A DNA stretch of 19,055 bases from an uncultured Pseudomonadota bacterium (lineage in GTDB: Bacteria > Pseudomonadota > Gammaproteobacteria > Burkholderiales > SG8-41), in contig CAMPGR010000070.1 in NCBI GenBank assembly GCA_946885605.1, positions 1 to 19,055 of the forward strand. The letters run 5' to 3'. The notes under the pieces are model-generated. The model saw only the letters and a list, made by a program, of their open reading frames with translations, was not told the DNA's origin and did no database searches. The translations under genes were made by a program, and so were the position numbers. How positions within the stretch are numbered: position 1 is the first letter of the stretch; every line of letters begins with the position of its first letter. Of the stretch, positions 7,781 to 14,789 are shown piece by piece.

Positions 7781-8853
7781 TCTTCGCTCACCTCGATCGC
7801 GTCCACGACCTGCTCGCCGGCGAGCCGGCCCCTGTCGTCGAAGAAGCGTATCTTCACGGGCAGATGGCGATAATCGACTGCGAGCCAGATCGCGACGCTC
7901 TCGTCACCGGGACGCGGCACTTGTTTCACGGGCAACGCGCGCAGGATGCCGAGCGGTGTTTCGATGCGCTCCACTTCGAGCACCTCGAGATCGTAGGTCT
8001 CGAACCGCGACCCGTTTGTGATCGGAAGCCGTACGCGGCCCGGCGCGGGAGGGGAAAGCGCAAGCTGATACATGAAGCTCACGATGTCCTGTGCACCGGC
8101 GGGGAGAGCCGCCGTGCGCCGCTGCGGGACCCGGCCGAAGGTGAGCGTGCCCGCGTCCCAGTCGAACAATGCCTGTGCCGCTTCGGTGCGTCCGCGGCGA
8201 GTCCGGCTCATGAAGAACTTTCGCGGTTGCAGGCCGCGCGCGGTGAAGCGGCCTTCGCTCAGATAAATGTGCCGCTGCGACCGAAAGAGTTCCACGATGC
8301 CGGTGGTTTCCGAGACGCTTCCCAGCTTGTAGCCCTCGCTGTCGGCCTCCCACGTTTGCACGGTCTTGCCGACGGCGAAACGGTCCTCCCCGAAATACGC
8401 GGTGTACGCGATGCGTCCTTTCCGCGGCAGTGCCCTGACGGGTTGCGGAGGTTGCTGGGCCGCGGGAGCGGAATCCGCTGATTCCACCGACCGTTCTGCC
8501 GATGCGGGGGCTGCGTCAGGCACCGGCGGCTCGAGGGAATCCTCCGCTGCGATCGACTGAGGCAGCGAATAGGAGGAGCTTGATGGCGCCGTCGCAACCG
8601 GCGGAGTAGGCCTCGGCGTAGCGCGAGGACGCGGCGCACGCATGAGGCGCGGCTCGGGCGGTTTCGAGGCGGGCTGCAATGACGGTGGCGGCGGCGCGGG
8701 TGCGGGGGGCACAAGCCGGGCTTCGAGCGGCATGTCGGGCGGCAACTTTGGCGTCGGAGCCTGCAGCCATCCGCCCGACATCAATGCCGCGTGCACGATG
8801 AGGGAAAGCACCGCCGCGGCGAGAAATCGCGGCGTAAGCGCGGGGGGCGTCAC
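7777..8853 (-). CDS. DUF3108 protein with TonB-like membrane anchor and proline-rich linker
   Basis: Protein of 358 residues in three parts. Residues 9-28 are one hydrophobic segment (FLAAAVLSLIVHAAL) after a short N-terminus. About 30-145 is a low-complexity linker rich in Pro, Ala and Ser, as in TonB-type periplasm-spanning proteins. About 145-358 is a DUF3108 domain. The domain aligns by eye with the neighbouring gene: LPAGAQDIVSFMYQ against LPTGTQDRLSAMYQ, ITNGSRFETY against MTNGRKLDRY, YRHLPVKI against RYLPVKM. The function of DUF3108 is unknown. Inference: anchored in the inner membrane with the domain in the periplasm. The GTG at 8853 overlaps the upstream stop by 4 nt, and the gene's own stop overlaps the methyltransferase start. 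Confidence 0.88.
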   Translation of the reverse strand: MTPPALTPRFLAAAVLSLIVHAALMSGGWLQAPTPKLPPDMPLEARLVPPAPAPPPPSLQPASKPPEPRLMRAPRPRATPRPTPPVATAPSSSSYSLPQSIAAEDSLEPPVPDAAPASAERSVESADSAPAAQQPPQPVRALPRKGRIAYTAYFGEDRFAVGKTVQTWEADSEGYKLGSVSETTGIVELFRSQRHIYLSEGRFTARGLQPRKFFMSRTRRGRTEAAQALFDWDAGTLTFGRVPQRRTAALPAGAQDIVSFMYQLALSPPAPGRVRLPITNGSRFETYDLEVLEVERIETPLGILRALPVKQVPRPGDESVAIWLAVDYRHLPVKIRFFDDRGRLAGEQVVDAIEVSEE

Positions 8854-9587
8854 GGCCGGATGTCGAGGTGGGTGACGAACTGCTCGTAGCGCACGCCGTC
8901 GCTCTCCACGATCAGCATTTTGACCGGCAGATAACGCTGCGCGGGCGCAAGCCAGATTTCAGTTTCGGAATCGTCCGGCTCGCGTTGCTTGACGAGGTGC
9001 AGCGTCTTCATGCGGCCGAGCGAGGTGTCGATTTCCTCCTCGCTCTTGATGGCATACCGATAGCGGTCGAGCTTGCGCCCGTTCGTCATCGGAAAGCGCA
9101 GTTCACGCTGTTCCCCATAGCTGTAGAACATGAACTGGTACATGGCGGAGAGCCGGTCCTGAGTGCCGGTCGGCAGCTCGACGCGCTGCGCCTTGCCGTC
9201 GTGCCGCAAGGTAAGGCTCCCGCCCGACCAGTCGAAATCGGCGCTCGCCTGTCTCGGATCGTCGGCGCCGCGCGATCCTTCGAACTGCTCGGGCTTAAGG
9301 CCCTCAGGGGTCACGCGTCCAGCACTCGTCAGCGTAACGGGTCGGGGCTTGATCAGAGCCGCAATACCGACCGCGGTGCTCCTGCTGACGATGCGATAGT
9401 GGCCCGCGCTCGATTCGAAACGCTCGTTGACTACGGCAACATGCAGCCCATTGCGCAGGACGTTGTAGTTCACCGCGACGGATACAGGAGCCGTTCCCGT
9501 CGAGAAGGCGCTGACCGTGGCGGCGGCGAGTGCCGCAAGCCCCACTGCAAGACGCTTCAACAGCATTGCGGCGAGCTTACGCCTCAT
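8850..9587 (-). CDS. Secreted DUF3108 domain protein
   Basis: Protein of 245 residues. A signal peptide is clear: Arg/Lys-rich start, hydrophobic core LLKRLAVGLAALAAATVSA, and probable cleavage near residue 27. No lipobox cysteine is seen, so a soluble or outer-membrane-associated periplasmic protein is likely. The rest is a DUF3108 domain homologous to the next gene downstream, which suggests tandem duplication. The family has no settled function; the beta-rich pattern of alternating hydrophobic residues would suit a lipid- or polymer-binding fold, but that is a guess. The ATG at 9587 overlaps the purN stop (ATGA). A second in-frame ATG at 9566 would also leave a working signal peptide. Confidence 0.9.
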   Translation of the reverse strand: MRRKLAAMLLKRLAVGLAALAAATVSAFSTGTAPVSVAVNYNVLRNGLHVAVVNERFESSAGHYRIVSRSTAVGIAALIKPRPVTLTSAGRVTPEGLKPEQFEGSRGADDPRQASADFDWSGGSLTLRHDGKAQRVELPTGTQDRLSAMYQFMFYSYGEQRELRFPMTNGRKLDRYRYAIKSEEEIDTSLGRMKTLHLVKQREPDDSETEIWLAPAQRYLPVKMLIVESDGVRYEQFVTHLDIRP

Positions 9588-10225
9588 GCATCGAGCGACG
9601 GAGAAATCAGCACGCCGTCTGCCGCCTTCGCCGCCTCGAGTCGAACTTCCCCTCCGGAACCCAGCTTAAGCCGCCCTTCGCAGTACCACCGCACCGCCTG
9701 CGGGTAAATGCGGTGCTCCTCCCGCAACACTCGCGCCGCGAGGCCGGCCTCCGTATCTCCCGGGAGCACTGGCACGGCGGCCTGAATGACGATCGGTCCG
9801 AGATCGAGATTGGCCGTCACGAAATGCACCGTGCACCCGTGGAGCCGCACACCAGCGTCCAGCGCGCGGCGGTGTGTATCGAGACCGGGAAACGCGGGCA
9901 GAAGCGAGGGGTGGATATTCAGCATCCGGCCCGAATAGCGGTCCACGAAGCCGCTCGTGAGGATGCGCATGAATCCTGCGAGCACGATGAGGTCGGGCTG
10001 GTGAGCGTCGATTTCCGCCGCGAGCGCCTCGTCGAACGCGGCACGCTCGCTGAATGCCCGATGGTCCACCACGGCGCACGACACACCGCGCGCCCGCGCG
10101 GTCGAGAGTCCCGCCGCCCCCGGGTTGTTGCTCACGACCGCCGCAATGCGCGCCGGGAGGTCGGCATTGAGCAGCGCCTCCATGTTGCTGCCGCGCCCGG
10201 AGATCAGTATCACGATGCGCTTCAT
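9584..10225 (-). CDS. purN: Phosphoribosylglycinamide formyltransferase
   Basis: Third enzyme of de novo purine synthesis: it transfers a formyl group from 10-formyltetrahydrofolate to GAR. At 213 residues it matches the family. It begins MKRIVILISGRGSN, the phosphate-binding loop, and carries NIHPSLLPAFPGLDTH, with the catalytic Asn and His, and the conserved Asp in LDLGPIV. The frame is open back to 10312, and an ATG nine bases earlier (MDAM) abuts the GGGAG. The ATG at 10225 is chosen because GAGGGAG then stands about 9 nt away. purM lies 44 nt upstream on the same strand. The purN stop overlaps the first DUF3108 gene, so purine and DUF3108 genes share a transcript. Confidence 0.97.
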   Translation of the reverse strand: MKRIVILISGRGSNMEALLNADLPARIAAVVSNNPGAAGLSTARARGVSCAVVDHRAFSERAAFDEALAAEIDAHQPDLIVLAGFMRILTSGFVDRYSGRMLNIHPSLLPAFPGLDTHRRALDAGVRLHGCTVHFVTANLDLGPIVIQAAVPVLPGDTEAGLAARVLREEHRIYPQAVRWYCEGRLKLGSGGEVRLEAAKAADGVLISPSLDA

Positions 10226-10269
10226 GGCATCCATCTCCCTCGCGCAAGGTGCCGAATGTCGCCTGCCGA

Positions 10270-11316
10270 TCAGCCGATCACGGTCTGCGGGCCGTTGCCG
10301 CGACGCCGGCACACGGCGCCGATGCGCCAGGCGGTTTCGCCCGCTTCGGCGAGCAATGTCTCCGCCTTCGCGGCTTCAGCCGGGCTCACGACGATCGCCA
10401 TGCCGATTCCGCAGTTGAACACGCGGAACATCTCGCGATCGGACACGTTGCCCTGCTGCTTGAGCCAGGTGAAGAGCGGCGGCACCGGCCACGCGCCGCG
10501 CTCGATGTGCACGGCAAGCCCGCCGGGGAGGATGCGCGGCAGGTTCTCGATCAAGCCGCCGCCCGTAATATGCGCGATCCCCTTCACGTTCACGCCCTTC
10601 ATCAGCTTCAACATCGGCTTTACGTAGATGCGGGTGGGCGCGAGTATGAGGTCGCTCAAGGCTCGCCCCTCGAGCTCCGCGGCGAGATCGATGTTCCGCG
10701 CCTGCAGGATCTTGCGGATGAGCGAGTAGCCGTTGGAATGCGCGCCGTTGCTCGCGAGCCCGAGCACGACATCGCCTTCGGCGATCAGCGTGCCGTCGAT
10801 GATCTCGCTCTTTTCGACGATCCCCACCGCAAAGCCGGCGAGATCGTATTCGCCCGCGGGATACATGCCCGGCATTTCAGCGGTCTCGCCGCCGATCAGC
10901 GCGCAGCCCGCCTGCTCGCATCCCGCCGCGATGCCCTTGATCACCTCCGTCGCCGTCGCGACGTCGAGCGTGCCGCATGCGAAGTAATCGAGGAAGAAGA
11001 GCGGCTCCGCACCGGAGGTGAGGATGTCGTTCACGCTCATTGCGACGAGATCGATGCCGATCGTGTCGTGGCGCTTCAGCTCGAACGCAAGCTTGAGCTT
11101 GGTGCCCACCCCGTCCGTGCCCGAAACGATTACGGGCTCGCGATAATTCCGCGAGATTTCGAACATCGCGCCGAAACCGCCGATGCCGGCGAGCACGCCT
11201 TCGCGCAGCGTGCGCTTGGCGAACGGTTTGATGCGCTCCACGAGCTCATCGCCTGCATCGATGTCTACACCGGCGTCGCGGTAGGTGAGGGGTCTCGGTG
11301 GCTGGCTATTGGGCAA
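10270..11316 (-). CDS. purM: Phosphoribosylformylglycinamidine cyclo-ligase (AIR synthetase)
   Basis: ATP-dependent closure of the imidazole ring of FGAM to give AIR, fifth step of IMP synthesis. At 348 residues the length is normal. Visible signatures: [12 protein letters not shown] near the N-terminus, [14 protein letters not shown] (nucleotide and phosphate binding), [11 protein letters not shown], and [16 protein letters not shown]. The start is taken as TTG at 11316 ([16 protein letters not shown]), with GGAA about 9 nt upstream. There is no in-frame ATG before the conserved block, and the nearby ATG at 11323 is in another frame. The frame stays open much further upstream, but that part is not purM-like. 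First gene of the unit purM-purN-DUF3108-DUF3108-methyltransferase, and divergent from hda. Confidence 0.95.
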   Translation of the reverse strand: MPNSQPPRPLTYRDAGVDIDAGDELVERIKPFAKRTLREGVLAGIGGFGAMFEISRNYREPVIVSGTDGVGTKLKLAFELKRHDTIGIDLVAMSVNDILTSGAEPLFFLDYFACGTLDVATATEVIKGIAAGCEQAGCALIGGETAEMPGMYPAGEYDLAGFAVGIVEKSEIIDGTLIAEGDVVLGLASNGAHSNGYSLIRKILQARNIDLAAELEGRALSDLILAPTRIYVKPMLKLMKGVNVKGIAHITGGGLIENLPRILPGGLAVHIERGAWPVPPLFTWLKQQGNVSDREMFRVFNCGIGMAIVVSPAEAAKAETLLAEAGETAWRIGAVCRRRGNGPQTVIG

Positions 11317-11544
11317 TTTGGCATTCCGCGTTGGTCGCGCCGCGCACGGCAACAGGCGTGCGATCGAAATTTGCCCGGCGTCGGCACGAATTGGGCTAAC
11401 ATATGCGGCGCCCGGAAAGGCGGCCCGCAGCATACCGTCCTTCGTGGTCCTGCACGTCCTTCCGTAGCGCCTGTTGGCTTCGAGAATTTTACCGTAAATG
11501 GAATCCCGGCGTTCCGTCGATGCGCTGCCCCGCACGCGATTCTG
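11317..11544. other. Divergent intergenic region between purM and hda
   Basis: This non-coding stretch must hold promoters for both purM and hda. The best plus-strand candidate is TTGGCT (11474-11479) with TAAATG (11495-11500), spaced only 15 nt. TTGGGCTAACATATG around 11391-11405 is the other A/T-rich spot. Neither gives a convincing pair, and I see no riboswitch or tRNA. An unrelated frame is open through it but lacks any protein signature. Confidence 0.4.
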
Positions 11545-11579
11545 GCACGCGCGCCGCGCACCGCGCGGCGCGCTTGTGC
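11545..11579 (+). promoter_or_regulatory. GC-rich hairpin directly before the hda start codon
   Basis: GCGCGCCGCGC (11549-11559) pairs perfectly with GCGCGGCGCGC (11563-11573) around the triloop ACC. After a 2-nt bulge (11574-11575), GCAC (11545-11548) also pairs with GTGC (11576-11579). The fold, 15 bp in all, ends one base before the ATG at 11581, covers the place where a Shine-Dalgarno should be, and no such site is visible. There is no T tract, so it is not a standard terminator. Inference: a translational brake on hda or a barrier to readthrough. Confidence 0.6.
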
Positions 11580-11580
11580 G

Positions 11581-12294
11581 ATGAAGCAGCTCGCATTCGA
11601 CTTCGGCACGATCGCGCCCCCGACGCTCGTTGCATTCATCCCGGGGCGGAACGCGGAGCTGCTGCACAATGTGCGGAATCTCGCGAGCGGCCATACCGCG
11701 GAGCGCCTCATCTATCTCTGGGGCGCGCCCGGAAGCGGCCGCAGCCACCTGCTCAAAGCTGCGGTGAGCGCAGCGCGCGCAGCCGGTGTGGAAGCAGTCT
11801 ATCTGGCATGCGAGCAGGATACACGCATCCCCGAAGATCTCGCCTGCCGTGGCTTCGTCGCCTTGGACGATGTGGAGCGCCTCGACGCTGTCGCTCAGGT
11901 CGCGCTATTCAACGTCTGCAACGCCATGCGCGAAGGGAAGCACGCGCTCCTCGTAAGCGGCAACGTGCCGCCGGCCCGGCTTCCGCTGCGGCAGGATCTT
12001 CTCACCCGGCTCGCCTGGGGCTTGACCTACGAAGTGCAGGCGCTTTCCGACGACGAAAAGATGCAGGCGCTGCGGCAGCGCGCCGTGAAGCGCGGGTTTG
12101 CTCTGGGGGAGGACGTGTGCGGCTACCTCATGACCCGGGTGCCGCGCGACCTCTCCACGCTGTTCGCGCTGCTCGATGCCCTCGACCGCCATTCCATGGA
12201 GGCGAAGCGTCCGGTGACGGTGGCGCTTGCCCGTGAGCTGCTGCAATCGTTTGACGTCACGACGAGCAATACGGAATCCTCAAATGAGCGATAG
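11581..12294 (+). CDS. hda: DnaA regulatory inactivator Hda
   Basis: DnaA-related AAA+ protein of 237 residues. With the DNA-loaded beta sliding clamp, Hda stimulates hydrolysis of ATP bound to DnaA and so limits re-initiation of replication. The N-terminal KQLAFDF (2-8) is the clamp-binding motif and justifies the ATG at 11581. The Walker A motif GAPGSGRS (48-55) has Arg in place of Lys, as in known Hda proteins, and is followed by HLLKA. Walker B is [24 protein letters not shown] matches the sensor region of DnaA-family proteins. The HAD gene starts inside the last codons (11-nt overlap). Translation starts right after a strong hairpin without a visible ribosome binding site. Confidence 0.95.
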   Translation: MKQLAFDFGTIAPPTLVAFIPGRNAELLHNVRNLASGHTAERLIYLWGAPGSGRSHLLKAAVSAARAAGVEAVYLACEQDTRIPEDLACRGFVALDDVERLDAVAQVALFNVCNAMREGKHALLVSGNVPPARLPLRQDLLTRLAWGLTYEVQALSDDEKMQALRQRAVKRGFALGEDVCGYLMTRVPRDLSTLFALLDALDRHSMEAKRPVTVALARELLQSFDVTTSNTESSNER

Positions 12295-12946
12295 TCTCGC
12301 CCTGTTCGACCTCGACAACACACTGCTCGCCGGCGACAGCGACTTCGAGTGGGCGCAGTTTCTCATCGAACAGGGCGTGCTCGACCGCGAAGTGTACGAA
12401 GCGCGCAACCAGGCGTTCTACGACCAGTACAAGGCCGGCACGCTCGACATACACGAGTTTCTCGATTTTCAGCTGAAGCCATTGTCGCGGCACCCGAGGA
12501 TGCAGCTCGATACCTGGCACGGCGAATTCATGGCGCTGAAGGTGCTGCCCATCATCCGCGCGAGCGCCAGGGATCTGGTTGCGCGTCACGCCGGCGAGCT
12601 TCGGGTGGTGATCACCGCGACGAACAGCTTCGTCACCCGGCCCATTGCGCGCGAATTCGGGATCGAAAATCTCATCGCGACGGAACCCGAAGAGCGGAAC
12701 GGACAATTTACCGGGGGAGTCGTCGGGGCGCCGTGCTTTCGAGAGGGCAAGGTGACGCGGCTCGAGGCATGGCTCGCCACGCACGGCCGCACGCTCGCCT
12801 CGTTCCGTGAATCGTGGTTCTACAGCGACTCGCTCAACGATCTGCCGCTGCTCATGCGCGTGACGCACCCCGTCGCCGTCGATCCCGACGATACGCTGCA
12901 CGCGCACGCCGAGTCGCACGGCTGGCCGATCATCCACCTCGAGTGA
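12284..12946 (+). CDS. HAD-IB family phosphatase (SerB-like)
   Basis: Cytosolic phosphohydrolase of the haloacid dehalogenase superfamily, subfamily IB, 220 residues. All four motifs are visible: DLDNT with nucleophile Asp9 and acid/base Asp11, Thr111 in VITATN, Lys156 in EGKVTRL, and Asp182/Asp186 in YSDSLNDLPLL. The helical cap lies between about residues 15 and 90. Relatives are annotated as phosphoserine phosphatase-like or histidinol-phosphatase; the substrate cannot be told from the motifs. The ATG at 12284 ([13 protein letters not shown]) lies within the end of hda, which suggests coupled translation. The stop overlaps the permease start (TGATG). An hda-HAD pair is the arrangement I recall for Betaproteobacteria. 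Confidence 0.93.
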   Translation: MSDSLALFDLDNTLLAGDSDFEWAQFLIEQGVLDREVYEARNQAFYDQYKAGTLDIHEFLDFQLKPLSRHPRMQLDTWHGEFMALKVLPIIRASARDLVARHAGELRVVITATNSFVTRPIAREFGIENLIATEPEERNGQFTGGVVGAPCFREGKVTRLEAWLATHGRTLASFRESWFYSDSLNDLPLLMRVTHPVAVDPDDTLHAHAESHGWPIIHLE

Positions 12947-13911
12947 TGTCCCGCGCCGCGCTCTTCGCGCTCCTGGCGCTTGCCGCAGCGGCGAGCGTGC
13001 TTGCCGGGCTGTTGTGCGGGGCCTTCCCGGTGTCGGTGCAGCAGGTTGTCGGCGCCGTCGTCAGGCCGACGCCGGGGCTGGTGCACGACGTCATATGGGA
13101 ACTGCGTGCACCGCGCGTGCTCGCGGCTTTTGCGTGCGGCGGTCTCCTCGCGTTTGCGGGCGCGCTGTTGCAGGTCCTGCTGCGTAACGCGCTTGCCGAC
13201 CCCTATATCCTCGGCGTGTCGAGCGGCGCCTCGCTCGGCGCGCTGATCGCGCTCACGCTGGGAGGCGGACCCGTGGCGACCAACGCCGCCGCGCTCGCGA
13301 GCGCGCTCGCGGCGATTGTGATCGTGTTCGGGCTCGGCTTTCGCAGCGGCGAGGCGAACGCTTACCGCCTGCTTTTGACCGGTGTCGTGCTTGCGACCGG
13401 GTTTTCGGCCGCGGTGAGCCTCCTCCTCGTCATGGCGCCCGAGGCCCAGGTGAAGGGCATGCTGTACTGGCTGATGGGTGACCTGAGCGATGCGGGCAAT
13501 CCTACGCCGGCCTGGATAGTGCTCGCGCTCGTCATGGCGCTGGGCATCGGTTACGCGACGCGGCTCGACCTCCTCGCTCTGGGGGAGACCAAAGCGCGCA
13601 CCCTTGGCGTCGCGGTCGTGTCGCTCCGCATCGGGGTGTTTTTGACTGCCGCGCTCGCGACTGTCGCGGCCGTCATGCTGGGCGGTGCGATAGGTTTTAT
13701 CGGTCTCATGGCGCCGCACGCGATACGGCTTCTGGGTATCGCCGACCATCGCGCGCTGCTCCCGCTCGCCGTGCTGCTGGGCGGCGGCGTACTTACGCTC
13801 TCCGACACCGCGTCGCGCACGGTGTGGGCGCCCCAGCAGTTGCCGGTCGGCGTCCTGACCGCGCTGATCGGCGTGCCGGTTATGCTCGTCCTGCTCAAGC
13901 GCACTCCGTGA
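12946..13911 (+). CDS. FecCD/BtuC-type ABC transporter permease
   Basis: Inner-membrane permease of 321 residues, nearly all hydrophobic, with about 8-10 membrane segments. The family takes up siderophore-iron, haem or cobalamin in partnership with a periplasmic binding protein. Signatures: ELRAPRVLAAFACGG near the first loop, QVLLRNALADPYILGVSSGA (the Q...RNPLADP.ILG block), and FIGLMAPHAIRLL, the cytoplasmic coupling region that contacts the ATPase. The ATG at 12946 overlaps the HAD stop by one base. The ATPase follows after 12 nt. No binding-protein gene and no B12 riboswitch or Fur-like box is visible nearby, so the substrate remains open; cobalamin or a ferric siderophore are the likeliest. 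Confidence 0.93.
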   Translation: MSRAALFALLALAAAASVLAGLLCGAFPVSVQQVVGAVVRPTPGLVHDVIWELRAPRVLAAFACGGLLAFAGALLQVLLRNALADPYILGVSSGASLGALIALTLGGGPVATNAAALASALAAIVIVFGLGFRSGEANAYRLLLTGVVLATGFSAAVSLLLVMAPEAQVKGMLYWLMGDLSDAGNPTPAWIVLALVMALGIGYATRLDLLALGETKARTLGVAVVSLRIGVFLTAALATVAAVMLGGAIGFIGLMAPHAIRLLGIADHRALLPLAVLLGGGVLTLSDTASRTVWAPQQLPVGVLTALIGVPVMLVLLKRTP

Positions 13912-13923
13912 GGACGCTTCGCC

Positions 13924-14697
13924 ATGTTGCAGGCGCTGAGCTGTGAAAATCTTGCGCTGTCCGTGCCCGGGCGCACGCTCTGTCGCGGCGTCAGCTTCGC
14001 GATCGCGCCCGGCGAGATGTGGGCCGTGCTCGGTCGTAACGGGAGCGGCAAGACGACGTTGCTGCACACGCTGGCGGGGCTGCGGCACCAGGAAGACGGC
14101 CGCGTGCGGCTGAATGGCCGTCCGGTGAATTCGCGTGCGGAGAGGGAGCGCGCGCAGGAAATCGGGCTGCTGCTCCAGCATGAAGAAGGACGCTTCTGGG
14201 GCAGCGTGCGGGAGTACGTGCTCCTTGGGCGCTTCCCGCACGCCTCGCCGTGGTCGGGCTGGGGCAGCGAAGACGAGGAGGCTGCGCGGGCCGCCCTCGA
14301 TGCGGTCGCGCTTGCAGCGCTTGCCGGGCGGCGCTTCGAGACCTTGTCGGGCGGCGAACGCCAGCGCGCCCGCATTGCGCAGCTTGTCGCGCAGGCGCCG
14401 CATTTTTATCTCCTCGACGAGCCGCTGCAGCACCTCGATCTCAACCATCAGGTGCGCACCCTCGCGCTGTTCCGCCGCCTTGCGCGGCGCACGGAGCGCG
14501 GCATTGCGATGGTACTGCATGATGCATTGTGGCCCGGCCGTTACTGCACGCACGCGCTGCTGCTCCAAGACGATGGCGAGGCGCGTGCGGGACCGGCGCG
14601 CGATATGCTGACGCGCGACAACCTGGAACGCCTGTACGGCTGCCGTCTCACGGAGCTCGGGGACGGAGAAGGCAGCTATTTCGTGCCCCATGTATAA
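13924..14697 (+). CDS. FecE/BtuD-type ABC transporter ATP-binding protein
   Basis: Cytoplasmic ATPase of 257 residues that powers the adjacent permease. All nucleotide-binding elements are intact: Walker A GRNGSGKT (37-44), Q-loop Gln85 in LLLQHEEG, signature LSGGERQR (141-148), Walker B FYLLDEP (161-167) with catalytic Glu166, D-loop LQHLD and His199 in MVLHD. The stretch after the Q-loop (RFWGSVREYVLLGRFPH) is typical of the iron/cobalamin importer class. GAGGA stands about 9 nt before the ATG. The gene ends the hda-HAD-permease-ATPase run and is followed within 16 nt by a terminator-like hairpin. Confidence 0.93.
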   Translation: MLQALSCENLALSVPGRTLCRGVSFAIAPGEMWAVLGRNGSGKTTLLHTLAGLRHQEDGRVRLNGRPVNSRAERERAQEIGLLLQHEEGRFWGSVREYVLLGRFPHASPWSGWGSEDEEAARAALDAVALAALAGRRFETLSGGERQRARIAQLVAQAPHFYLLDEPLQHLDLNHQVRTLALFRRLARRTERGIAMVLHDALWPGRYCTHALLLQDDGEARAGPARDMLTRDNLERLYGCRLTELGDGEGSYFVPHV

Positions 14698-14712
14698 TTC
14701 CGTCTGCTGCAG

Positions 14713-14757
14713 ATCGAGCGGACGCTTCAGTTCATGAAGCGCCGCTCGATTTGTTTG
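14713..14757 (+). terminator. Terminator-like hairpin after the ABC ATPase gene
   Basis: ATCGAGCGG (14713-14721) pairs with CCGCTCGAT (14742-14750). After a single bulged A (14722), CGCTTC (14723-14728) pairs with GAAGCG (14736-14741) around a 7-nt loop. The 15-bp stem is followed by TTGTTT. The T tract is imperfect, so termination may be partial. The element lies 33 nt before pcnB and could equally act as an attenuator for it. Confidence 0.7.
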
Positions 14758-14789
14758 GAGAGCCTCTGGACGCTCGCCTCCCCCGAATA

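Noticed and set aside
5978..7873. A 631-codon plus-strand frame across the end of the EAL gene and the methyltransferase gene
   Set aside because: It is opposite a gene with intact catalytic motifs, is rich in Arg, Ala and His as expected for a shadow frame, and has no recognisable domain.
10249..11580. Long N-terminal extension of hda in the same frame
   Set aside because: It runs antisense through purM, and Hda proteins start at the clamp-binding motif, which begins at 11581.
12820..14691. A 623-codon minus-strand frame opposite the ABC genes
   Set aside because: Low-complexity Arg/His/Gln-rich translation without motifs, while the plus strand holds complete permease and ATPase signatures.
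12946..14697. A cobalamin riboswitch controlling the ABC genes
   Set aside because: No B12-box-like sequence is seen upstream, and the permease start overlaps the preceding stop, leaving no leader.
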